From Arsenophonus sp052174495 (GTDB lineage: Bacteria; Pseudomonadota; Gammaproteobacteria; Enterobacterales; Enterobacteriaceae), in assembly GCA_052174495.1 (NCBI GenBank), contig JBQMRR010000096.1, forward strand, positions 1 to 23,156: a DNA stretch of 23,156 bases, written 5' to 3'. The translations under genes and the position numbers were made by a program. A model generated the notes under the pieces. It saw only the letters and a program-made list of their open reading frames with translations. It did not search any database and had not been told where the DNA came from. Every line of letters begins with the position of its first letter. Within the stretch, counting starts at the first letter, position 1. Of this stretch, positions 1-7,782 are shown piece after piece.

Positions 1-294
1 ACCAGAAAATGATATTATCATCATTATTAATAGTTAAATCTAACTTATTATTTATTAATACTAATAGGTTATTTTTAAAATAAAAGAAAACATTTTCTTA
101 CAATTTTTATCAAAAATATTATTAATAATATAAATTATATATATAAAATATAAAGTTTTAAATAATTAATTGTATTTAAAAAATTAATAAAAATTTACAG
201 ATAACAAATTTTTTTTATAAAAATAACCTATTAGTATTAATAAATAATAAGTTAGATTTAACTATTAATAATGATGATAATATCATTTTCTGGT
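1..294. repeat. 77-bp perfect inverted repeat (1-77 / 218-294) with 140-bp AT-rich spacer
   Basis: Bases 1-77 are the exact reverse complement of 218-294. The match stops at 78 versus 217, and position 1 is the window edge, so the left arm may continue outside. The spacer 78-217 is almost pure A+T with no reading frame. The arms match none of the IS remnants further in. An inverted repeat that begins at base 1 and is exactly 77 long could be real or could be an assembly effect, because 77 is a common k-mer length in de Bruijn assemblers. Confidence 0.9.
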
Positions 295-316
295 AATAAG
301 ATTTGCATCTAAATCA

Positions 317-419
317 TGAGTTATTAATAAATCTGATATATGGATGATTAGGCTCCTCGGTTCCATCACTCTAATGCTTTGTAAATCTACTTTCCATTCC
401 TAAATTAGATCTTGTTTAA
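317..419 (-). mobile_element. IS256-family 3' tail fragment, minus strand
   Basis: The reverse strand matches the last ~100 bp of the IS256-family copies elsewhere in the window: the end of the transposase frame, then the terminal stretch equivalent to CTAGATTTGCTAATAAC. Only the tail is present. It faces a second tail at 429-525, and the two form a large imperfect palindrome with a perfect 25-bp core. Confidence 0.75.
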
Positions 420-453
420 CCCTAGTGCTAAACAAGATCTAATTTAGGAATGG
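394..453. repeat. 25-bp perfect hairpin at the centre of the paired IS256 tails
   Basis: Bases 394-418 are the exact reverse complement of 429-453, with a 10-nt loop. Outside this core the arms continue as the two IS256 tails with many mismatches. It lies ~95 bp past the rph stop codon and would form a strong RNA structure in an rph read-through transcript, but it has no U-tract. It is probably a rearrangement scar and not a designed terminator. Confidence 0.85.
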
Positions 454-525
454 AGAATAAGTTTACGAAACATCAGAATAGAACGTAGTCTAATCGCTAT
501 ATATACTAGATTTGCTAATAACTTA
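429..525 (+). mobile_element. IS256-family 3' tail fragment, plus strand
   Basis: This is the same ~100-bp tail as at 317-419 but on the plus strand, ending in CTAGATTTGCTAATAAC. It lies just downstream of the 3' end of rph. It aligns with the tails of the copies ending near 3753, 13958 and 17748. Confidence 0.78.
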
Positions 526-548
526 ACATATCTAAAAAGCTATTAAAT

Positions 549-1265
549 TTATTGTTCTAATACTTCTTTCTGAGCAGCAAAAATTGTTTGTAAGCCATCT
601 TTTGCTAAAGAAAGCAATGATAGCAGCTCATCATGACTAAATGGTTTACCTTCGGCAGTACCTTGAATTTCGATTATTTTACAATTATCCATCATTACAA
701 GATTCATATCTGTTTCTGCGACAGAGTCTTCACTATACTCTAGATCACAAATAGGTTTGCCATCCACTATGCCAACAGAAACCGCAGCAACCATCGATTT
801 AAACGGGCTTTTTTTTAATTGCCCTTCTGTGACCATTTTATTTAATGCGTCAGTTAAAGCAACGCAAGCACCAGAAATTGCAGCAGTACGAGTCCCCCCA
901 TCAGCTTGAATAACATCACAATCTAGTGTGATGGTATATTCACCTAATTGCTTTAAATCAACAGCGGCTCGTAAAGAACGGGCAATAAGGCGTTGTATCT
1001 CCATAGTGCGACCTGTTTGTTTGCCTTTTGCTGCTTCGCGTATATTACGAGAATTTGTTGCCCGGGGTAGCATACCGTATTCGGCTGTTACCCAACCTTG
1101 TGATTGGCCTTTTAAAAAGCGGGGAACGCCTTCTTCGATTGTAGCGTTACATAATACTTTTGTATCACCAAACTCAATTAAAACAGAACCTTCGGCATGT
1201 TTAGTGTATTGACGAGTAATTTTTATAGAACGAACCTGATTAGCCTCTCTATTTTTTGGACGCAT
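549..1265 (-). CDS. rph: RNase PH
   Basis: Phosphorolytic 3'-5' exoribonuclease that trims tRNA 3' ends before the CCA terminus, using inorganic phosphate and releasing nucleoside diphosphates; the family forms a ring-shaped hexamer in the cytoplasm. The 238-residue product has the usual full length and aligns end to end with the enterobacterial enzyme. Phosphate-site residues are in place: Arg86 and the GGTRT motif at 123-127 (Thr125, Arg126). The acidic pair Asp180 and Asp186, expected for the metal site, is also present. The ATG at 1265 has a GGAG ribosome site 8 nt upstream (1274-1277 on the complement). It is divergent from yicC as in other enterics, but pyrE, its usual downstream partner, is absent: IS256 tails and an inverted repeat lie there instead. 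The frame has no lesions. Confidence 0.97.
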   Translation of the reverse strand: MRPKNREANQVRSIKITRQYTKHAEGSVLIEFGDTKVLCNATIEEGVPRFLKGQSQGWVTAEYGMLPRATNSRNIREAAKGKQTGRTMEIQRLIARSLRAAVDLKQLGEYTITLDCDVIQADGGTRTAAISGACVALTDALNKMVTEGQLKKSPFKSMVAAVSVGIVDGKPICDLEYSEDSVAETDMNLVMMDNCKIIEIQGTAEGKPFSHDELLSLLSLAKDGLQTIFAAQKEVLEQ

Positions 1266-1383
1266 TGTGTTATCTCCGTAGCTAAGTAATATTGTTTGTG
1301 CATTATACGTTCTTCGATATTGAATACCTATCCTATGATTTCACTCAAGATTATAATTTAATTTTTATTAATAGGAACGAAAT
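1266..1383. promoter_or_regulatory. Divergent rph / yicC promoter region
   Basis: 118 bp separate the two start codons. A perfect TATAAT for yicC lies at 1352-1357 (+), and a perfect TATAAT for rph lies on the complement of 1302-1307. Neither has a good -35 hexamer at 16-18 bp. Ribosome sites are AGGA at 1373-1376 for yicC (7 nt from the ATG) and GGAG on the complement of 1274-1277 for rph. The -10 assignments are inferred from sequence match only. Confidence 0.5.
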
Positions 1384-2247
1384 ATGATTCATAGTATGAC
1401 TGCTTTCGCACGACGAGATATAAGAAGTAAATGGGGAAATGCAGCTTGGGAGCTGCGTTCCGTTAACCATCGTTATCTTGAAACTTATATTCGTTTACCG
1501 GAACAATTTAAAAGTCTAGAACCTGTTATTCGTGAGCGTCTACGCGCTAGATTAACACGAGGGAAAATAGAATGTAGTTTGCGTTTCGAACTTAGCTCAT
1601 CTCAACAGAATGAATTAGTTCTGAATGAAGAATTAACTAAACAATTAATTAGAACTGCTAACTGGGTAAAAAAGAATAGTGGTAAAGGAAAAATTAATCC
1701 ATTAGAAATTCTTCGCTGGCCTGGTGTTATATCAGCTCAGGAGCAGAATTTAGATGTTATTTGCACATATTTACTTAAAGAATTAGAACTTGCTTTAGAT
1801 GATTTTATTCTCAATCGGAAAAGCGAAGGAAAGATGCTAAAAATAATAATTGAGCAACGGCTAGATGCTGTTTGTCAGGAAATTCAAGAAGTGCGTTATC
1901 AAATGCCTGAAATTTTAAAATGGCAACGTGAACGCTTACAAATAAAATTAGAAGAGGCAGAAATTCAGGTAGATAATAATCGATTAGAACAAGAACTTAT
2001 TATGTTAGCTCAACGTATTGATGTTACAGAGGAACTTGATAGGTTGGATACTCATGTTAAAGAAACATATAATATTCTTAAAAAACAAGAGGCAGTTGGC
2101 CGTCGGTTGGATTTTATGATGCAGGAGTTTAATCGTGAAGCAAATACTTTAGCTTCAAAGTCTATTAATAGCCAAGTAACTAATTCCGCTATTGAACTAA
2201 AGGTATTAATAGAGCAAATGCGTGAACAAATTCAAAACATTGAATAA
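1384..2247 (+). CDS. yicC: YicC-family endoribonuclease
   Basis: The 287-residue product has the same length as E. coli YicC and aligns throughout. It has the YicC N-terminal domain (about residues 1-155, beginning MIHSMTAFAR) and the DUF1732 C-terminal domain (about 205-287). The C-terminal block is especially conserved, with RRLDFMMQEFNREANTLAS around 240-259. YicC proteins have been reported to act as endoribonucleases, and E. coli YicC to affect small-RNA turnover; what it does here is inferred from family. The ATG at 1384 follows AGGA by 7 nt. It is divergent from rph, so the pair keeps two RNA-processing enzymes together. A stem-loop follows 45 bp after the stop codon. No lesions are seen. 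Confidence 0.96.
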   Translation: MIHSMTAFARRDIRSKWGNAAWELRSVNHRYLETYIRLPEQFKSLEPVIRERLRARLTRGKIECSLRFELSSSQQNELVLNEELTKQLIRTANWVKKNSGKGKINPLEILRWPGVISAQEQNLDVICTYLLKELELALDDFILNRKSEGKMLKIIIEQRLDAVCQEIQEVRYQMPEILKWQRERLQIKLEEAEIQVDNNRLEQELIMLAQRIDVTEELDRLDTHVKETYNILKKQEAVGRRLDFMMQEFNREANTLASKSINSQVTNSAIELKVLIEQMREQIQNIE

Positions 2248-2292
2248 ATTTTCAAGTAAATGCACCAAATCTCATAACTTATAACCAATACC

Positions 2293-2318
2293 AATAAGCC
2301 AGTGTGTACTGGCTTATT
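2293..2318 (+). terminator. Stem-loop after yicC
   Basis: AATAAGCCAGT at 2293-2303 pairs perfectly with 2308-2318 around a GTGT loop (11-bp stem). The 3' arm ends in TTATT and is followed by TAATAC, so the U-tract is short and partly inside the stem. The position just after yicC supports a rho-independent terminator of moderate strength. Confidence 0.65.
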
Positions 2319-2355
2319 TAATACAACAAATTATATGTGAGATCATAAAAAACTG

Positions 2356-3753
2356 AAGTTATACTCATTTTTAAGTATGAAGTTTTGGAGATGTTTACGT
2401 ATCTCCTGCTGATTGGGTTTCGTGGATGATCTCAAAACAGAGAGATTATATGGCATTAAATCCTACCTTAATGCATCCGCGAAACTAGAATATTACTCAT
2501 GTCTCTTTCATAAACTCATCTATAATGCTGCCGAATAGCTGTGATAGGCACTCTTATTGATGGTGAATAGCTAAAAGTCATTCTGCGACAACATGCTGAA
2601 ATTCTGCTTCGTCGATGAGTTTATGTCGTCATCCTTAATAGTTATTTGCCACAGGGGGGAGCCCCACGCAAAGACGGGCAAGTATTTGTGATGTTGAAAT
2701 TAAAGTATATAATGTCAGGGATGGCAATGAAAACAAAAATATCTTTCAATACCTCATTGCTACCACCTTATCTAAATCATATAGAAAGCAGTAAAGAATT
2801 ACTACTTTAGCTGGTAGTAGATATCTCTCACCGAAGATTTTTACGAAATTCTGAGGCGCTTTTTAGCGAAAAGCGCATGATATCTTACCAACTACCATAA
2901 GCAAACTGGAGCAGCAATATACCTTGAAGAGAACAAGTCAATATGGTACTTATGTAATTTAAGCGATACCGCTACGCTTATTTCTATTCTGATGGCATAT
3001 CCCCATCCCCTATCCAGGTAAACTGATCGTCTTTTCCTGTTCTTTATTATTAGCTGCATAGATAGTAAGGAGTTCGTTGCAGTTAAGGATGGTTATCAAG
3101 AATTAAAAACGCACTTGTCCTATCTTCTAGATTGCTTGCAAGCGCATAGCTTAACCATATCTTCTAGATTTGCTACAGAAGACGGTTCTTGGTTTTTTTT
3201 AAATGCAAAGATAAAGATATCTTGATACGCAACATGAATGCTGTTTGGTATACAAAACAGCTCATGCGCTACCTCTACTTCCTAGAGATATACAGCACCG
3301 AAAGTTAAAGTAAGCTGCAGGAACTTTGGCTAGCAGAGAGTTGTGATCCCACTAACAAAGTCTTTAATACTTTGTTGGAAAGAATTTCAACGAATATAAT
3401 CCAACGATTAAGAAGCTGGAAAAAGCGAGAAGAACAATTAACATTCTATGATTTCTCATTAGCATACTGGATACAATAAAAATGAGGAATTCGATTGAAT
3501 CAACTTTTGCAAAAATTAGGCTATAAAGCTGATATACAAAAAATTCTTGAAGCACTGCCCTTCAAGAAAGCAAGCCTTTTAGTAGTATTTAAAATTTGTT
3601 ACAGTCTGCTAAGAAAATCTGAAACAGCTAATGAGATTTTAGCCTTGACCATGGGGTGGCAAACAACATCCAATTTAAGAATGAAGGATAAATTCATTAA
3701 GTATGCAACTGGATATAGCTTAATCGCTATACACTAGATTTGCTAATAACTCA
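2356..3753 (+). mobile_element. Decayed IS256-family element, near full length
   Basis: About 1.4 kb, starting AAGTTATACTC and ending ...TTTGCTAATAACTCA, the same ends as the other copies here. Broken pieces of a Mutator-type (IS256-family) transposase can be read in order on the plus strand: DIEVKVYNVRDG near 2690, VYKTAHALPLLPRD near 3250, LWFLISILDT near 3445 (from the family's FYDFP.EHW block) and NSIESTFA near 3487. Many stops and frameshifts separate them. Flanks of 8 bp (AAAAACTG at 2348-2355, ATCCACTG at 3754-3761) share 5 of 8 bases, a possible old target duplication. The insertion abuts the truncated yejK. Confidence 0.88.
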
Positions 3754-4156
3754 ATCCACTGCTAATAAAACTCTTGATATTTTGTAATTTGTCTAAGTTT
3801 GATCAGGCAACAACGCAAGAATATCGACAACAAGTTTATTACTTTATAATGAGTAACATAAAATGAAAGAAAAAATTGAACCGAAGCGTTCATGAAAAAA
3901 TTACCCCCCATTTTAGTAGGGGGTGAGCAAATTTTCTAAATCTATTAAATAAAATGGTTATCAATTAGCAGAAAAGTTTGCTACCAGATCGTTATGACTC
4001 TCAAACAATTAAGTAAACTACTTAGAAAATAATTGTAGCTTGACTATTAATTTGATGCTCTATTACTTGATAACTGTATTTTTAAATCCGGCAACAGATA
4101 AATTAATAATTAGAGATATACTACCTCTCTTACGTGAACAATTTAGAGCATGGTAA
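3754..4156 (+). pseudogene. yejK: 3' remnant of yejK (ndpA), nucleoid-associated protein
   Basis: Unjoined plus-strand segments match the C-terminal third of enterobacterial YejK. TTQEYRQQVYYFIMSN (near 3810-3860) corresponds to the block containing RQQVYSYCNEQ; NGYQLAEKFATRS (near 3950) to the block KGYELEESFPADRS; NPATDKLIIRDILPLLREQ (near 4085-4140) to the block DPATDTLTIKGTPPNLRDQ. The last frame ends at TAA 4154-4156. The N-terminal two thirds are missing; the fragment starts where the IS256 copy ends. Convergent yejK/rplY order is the ancestral enterobacterial arrangement, which supports the identification. The C-stretch and G-stretch at about 3902-3927 form a short hairpin inside the remnant. 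Confidence 0.85.
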
Positions 4157-4238
4157 AACTATTGATGATGGTAAAAATAGCACTGATTTTTAACATTTTT
4201 GGTAATTAACTTTATTGAAAAAGCTAAATTTTTAGTTA

Positions 4239-4520
4239 TTAAAGGCGTAAGAAATCGATATGAGTTAATTTAGGCTTAAATGGATGACGTTGAACCGCTT
4301 GTACTTTAACTTTAGTTTTTTTTCCCTCAATCAGTAGCGTTAATACTTCATAAAACTCTAGCTTACTTTCTTGGTTGATAACTTCATCATGACTAAGCTC
4401 AATAGAAACTGGTTCTTGTTCACCACCATAGATGATAGCCGGTAATTTATTATCTTTACGTAGACGGCGGCTTGCACCCTTACCCTGCTCTTTACGGATT
4501 GTTGGATTAATAATTAGCAT
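4239..4520 (-). CDS. rplY: 50S ribosomal protein L25, short 5S-binding form
   Basis: L25 binds 5S rRNA in the large subunit. The 93-residue product has the single-domain gammaproteobacterial form (94 in E. coli) and lacks the C-terminal CTC extension of longer homologues. The basic motif RKEQGKGASRRLRK at residues 9-22 and the ending VQRHPFKPKLTHIDFLRL are strongly conserved. I place the start at 4520 (MLIINPT...) because it matches the family N-terminus and has a GAG-type ribosome site 8 nt upstream; the in-frame ATG 12 bases further up (4532) has no such site. One residue is missing around 54-56, where E. coli reads FYSEVLT and this protein FYEVLT. Its neighbours are the dead yejK (convergent) and dead radD (upstream, same strand), so rplY is a selected survivor in a decayed locus. 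Confidence 0.95.
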   Translation of the reverse strand: MLIINPTIRKEQGKGASRRLRKDNKLPAIIYGGEQEPVSIELSHDEVINQESKLEFYEVLTLLIEGKKTKVKVQAVQRHPFKPKLTHIDFLRL

Positions 4521-4592
4521 GATTTTTCTCATAATATAAAAGACTATGCTACAGACGATACAGTAGCAGATCCGATAATAAAAACTTGTTAC

Positions 4593-4609
4593 TGCTTGCT
4601 AAGCAAGCA
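4593..4609 (-). promoter_or_regulatory. Perfect 7-bp hairpin upstream of rplY
   Basis: TGCTTGC (4593-4599) and GCAAGCA (4603-4609) form a perfect palindrome around TAA. It lies 73 bp upstream of the rplY start. On the minus strand it is followed by GTAACAAGTTTTTATT, so it could be an old radD terminator or part of the rplY leader or promoter. The sequence does not decide between these. Confidence 0.4.
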
Positions 4610-4704
4610 AGTGGCATTTTAACAAAAAAACTATCTACAGCAATAAAAATTATATAATTTTATATTATTGAAGAAAAAGAATTTTCTTGTAAATAAAATA
4701 GAAA

Positions 4705-5767
4705 TTATACTGTTAATATAGGATCGTCAGCTAAAAATACTTTACTTGAAAGTTAAAAACTTTTTCTTTTTTCTAAAATTAGTTTTTTATGAATGATAAC
4801 AAAGTTAGGATAAAGTAATAGTGGTTTTTAACTAGAATATCGGTCATAGTTTCCCATTTAAAATAAAAAGGCCTGGAAGGTTTCGTTGATGTGAGAACAG
4901 AAAAATATTATTAAAATACTTTTTCACTTAGCTAAAGTTGTTAACCGAAATAGTTCTGAAACGTTTTTACTACCATCTTATCATATAAGTAATTTTTAAC
5001 ATTCTTTTTTCTCATTATATCCGCTAGACAGTTGCATGCTAGTGCAGAGAAAGATCAGGAAATTTTCAATTCCTAACACTACTTTCAACATATAATTCTG
5101 ATCAATTAAATTGACTGATATTTATTACAACGCTGTTATGTGCAATGTTATTTCCAACATTACAATTACAGGACATTATTGAAACAAAAGATGAATTTAC
5201 ACTATTTTTGTTGTAATTCTTTTCTTGTCAAGTTTAATATTGATAGTTGCAATGTTTAATAACTTAATCGTCTGAATCGCTTTTTCTCAAAAATAGGTTA
5301 GCCAAGTAGGAAAGTATGCAAAAAAATCTAAACTGGCATGTTTTATGAATTATTTTTGAGGAGGATACTAAAACTTCCGGAATATAAATATTATGTAGTT
5401 AGGAATATAATCAAAAAAATAATACATTGATTTTATCAAAAAATAATTTTAATCTGTTACTAATGATTTATTGTGGAGACTAACTGATTTAGTGAGACCT
5501 AAAATAGCAATCAGATAGACATGAAGATGGTCAAAACCAATGTCTAAGTTAGAAACATTGATTAAATAGAAAAATTTTTGCACTTTAAAAGCAATCAATA
5601 GTTTTTGATGGACAAGGATTTCCGTCGTTTCTATGAAAATTAGTACTGCTTAGTAATTAAATAACAATGTTAAATTTTTTCCATCTTTAACGGTAGCAAT
5701 GAAGATTATACAGCCCTAATTAGGAACAAACATATTCAATATATATGCCTAATATAATTAGAGAACT
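4705..5767 (-). pseudogene. radD: radD (yejH) helicase remnant, C-terminal part
   Basis: RadD is a superfamily 2 helicase-like DNA-repair protein usually encoded just upstream of rplY. Minus-strand segments follow the C-terminal half of RadD in order: IFIATVKDGKNL (near 5710-5660; family block IFAATVEHAKEI), DIGFDHLHVYLIAILGLTKSVSL (broken here as DIGFDHLHVYLIAIL plus GLTKSVSL, near 5545-5475; family TTGFDAPHVDLIAIL...), FFDYIPNYI (near 5410; family LILDYAGNPHDLY), SRPFYFKWETMTDIL (near 4890-4840; family ...PLRWITAADIL) and EKVFNFQVKYF (near 4760). Stops and frameshifts are throughout. The fossil is cut at 5767 by the IS256 copy; I could not find the N-terminal helicase motifs on the far side. 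Confidence 0.86.
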
Positions 5768-7137
5768 CAAGTTATTATTAAATTTTCTATATGTCTATCT
5801 GGCTACATTCCACGTTAATCCTTCATAAATCTGCTCTTCATCGTTAAATTGAACGTTGTTATGACTAAAATTAATTAAGTCAACCTTTAAAGTGGTTCCT
5901 GTTTTTCTAAGCAGACAAGATCAAATTAAATAGCCTTAAAAAGGTTATTTTCTCGAACTACACCTCCTCATCCATTGGTTTCCGTATCTTCACTGTCATA
6001 AAACTCGATTCAATTGAATTTGTCGTTTTTTATGATGTCAAGTAGGTTACTGGGAAGGCATAGAATGCCCAGGACAGCTATTTTCCCTTTTTCTCTAGCT
6101 TCTTCATTTCTGCAGAACATTCGCTGAAACTCCTTACCAATAAAAAATCAAGGAATTTATTAGCAGCATCGCGACTCTCTTCTAGCCAAATCTTCTGCAA
6201 TTCACCTTTAAACTTTCGGTTACATGCTTTTAAGAAATAAAAACTAACATCCAGGAATGTTTTGCCATTGTATTCAAAACAAAGAGGGCAATCCCTTCCC
6301 CGTAGGAAATCTGAAAATACGGTTAAGATCCCACTCGCGCACTTACAAGCTATTGAGAAGTTTAGCCAGTTTCCTTTTTAGTTATTAAAAACTATTTTTA
6401 ACTGCAATGAGCTTCTTATGTCCATGCGTAGTGATGTCGATTTGAGCAGCAATAAAGGCGATCAGGTTACCTATAGAAGGATGATTTTGTTATTACCATA
6501 GAAATAAACATTAGGCGTATCGCATAAATCAGATAGTTACTATCCCCCTTATTACTCTTCAAACCATTCCTTGTTTTAGTTTACTAATAGTAGTTAGTAG
6601 TTGGCAAGATACTATGTGTTTTCATCGAGAAACGAATCAGGGATTCGTAAAAAATTATTAATGGATATGACTCCATAGATACAAAGCCATGGTAGCAACT
6701 CTTCGCTGCTTTAATACACGGTTTAGATAAAGCAGCAACGAGCTCTTGAAGCATATCTGTTATCCCTACAATCCCCACAAACCCTTTTAACTTTAGACAC
6801 TTTAATCTTAAAATCCCAATATCATTCTCTATAGTTCATTGTAGCAAAAGCATTACGGATAATAGGAATAATCCCATCGACAAGGCGGCTTGAGAATGTT
6901 ATTGCAACTATAACTTCAAGTTTATTCTTAACAACAGTGCTATCACCTGCCTGGCATAATTATGGATTAGTTAGTAGAATGAATAAGAGATAATATTTGG
7001 TTTTAAAAATATTTGCAGAACAGACACAGACACTTTTATAGCATATCATCTCTTTGATATTAAAATTACTTATGAAATTAATCAGCAGGATAGGGCAACA
7101 TCTCCAAAACTCTATATATCAGAAATGAATATAATTC
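5768..7137 (-). mobile_element. Decayed IS256-family element interrupting radD
   Basis: About 1.37 kb on the minus strand, tail at the left (GTTATTATTAAATTTTCTATA at 5771, from the family end GTTATTAGCAAATCTAG) and head at the right (AAATGAATATAATTC ending near 7137). The complement of 6000-6130 holds the conserved catalytic-end region, including the NSIEST block around 6010 and the lysine-rich KLEKE-type block near 6090. Stops are in every frame. The left edge coincides exactly with the break in radD. The 8-bp flanks do not match, so either they have decayed or the right flank was lost by deletion. Confidence 0.87.
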
Positions 7138-7724
7138 ATAATATATTTCCGAAGTGATTAAAGCGTTACCTGGAATTCAGAATTAACTTAGGATTAATTG
7201 AAGCTAGCTACTATGAATCATAATTCATCAATATACCATCAGAAAAGATCAGCTAGTGGTTATTTTATGCACTAAATAACCAATTGTGGTGCCCGCTAAT
7301 TAAATCAATATGAGTTAAAGAATGTAAATTGATTTTTGTATGAAAGCAGTTCAAATTCAAAAAAACATTAGAATATTATTAATTAACTATTATTAAATAA
7401 ACTAACTCAGTGCAATATTTTAATTGAATTTAATAATTTTTGCTACATTAAATATGCTGTTATGAACAGTATGGGAATAAATTGTCTATTTTCTTATGAT
7501 AGAGAAACAATTAAAGAATTTCTCATTGATTACGTTAAATACCTATGAAATTGAACTTTCATATATATTATATTAATTTATCATTAAAAATTTTATATAA
7601 AGAATTATTACTTTTATGAAAATTATCAGTGACATTTTAATATTAAAAATCATGCGCAACACTAATAATTTTAAAGCAATTATTGAAGGTATCTTAAATA
7701 ACTGAGAATAGCTGCTTATTCCTG
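7138..7724. other. AT-rich gene-free stretch upstream of lysP
   Basis: No intact gene and no protein fossil I can name. By synteny the N-terminal half of radD would be expected next to the IS at 7138, but no Walker A (GAGKS) or DECH-like motif is readable on the minus strand. The missing part may be deleted or eroded. No tRNA, repeat or lysine riboswitch was seen. Confidence 0.6.
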
Positions 7725-7741
7725 GTAACACTATCTGTTAC
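7725..7741. promoter_or_regulatory. Inverted repeat and possible -10 element before lysP
   Basis: GTAACA (7725-7730) and TGTTAC (7736-7741) form a perfect 6-bp dyad around CTATC, 41 bp before the lysP ATG. TACAAT at 7739-7744 overlaps its right arm and could be a -10 hexamer; the -35 candidate (TTATTC, 17 bp upstream) is poor. A dyad overlapping a -10 is a common operator layout, but the regulator is not known from the sequence. Confidence 0.35.
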
Positions 7742-7782
7742 AATTACTGACATTAAGATCTACGTTGAATAAAAGGTCAGTA

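Noticed and set aside
928..1212. 94-codon open frame on the plus strand within rph
   Set aside because: Antisense shadow of a well-supported conserved gene; no ribosome site and no recognisable protein.
3495..3737. 80-codon plus-strand open frame that looks like a small protein
   Set aside because: It is a lesion-free segment of the IS256 transposase C-terminal region (NSIEST block upstream, family tail downstream), not an independent gene.
6584..6778. 64-codon minus-strand open frame
   Set aside because: Lies inside the N-terminal part of the dead IS256 transposase at 5768-7137, in or beside its former frame.
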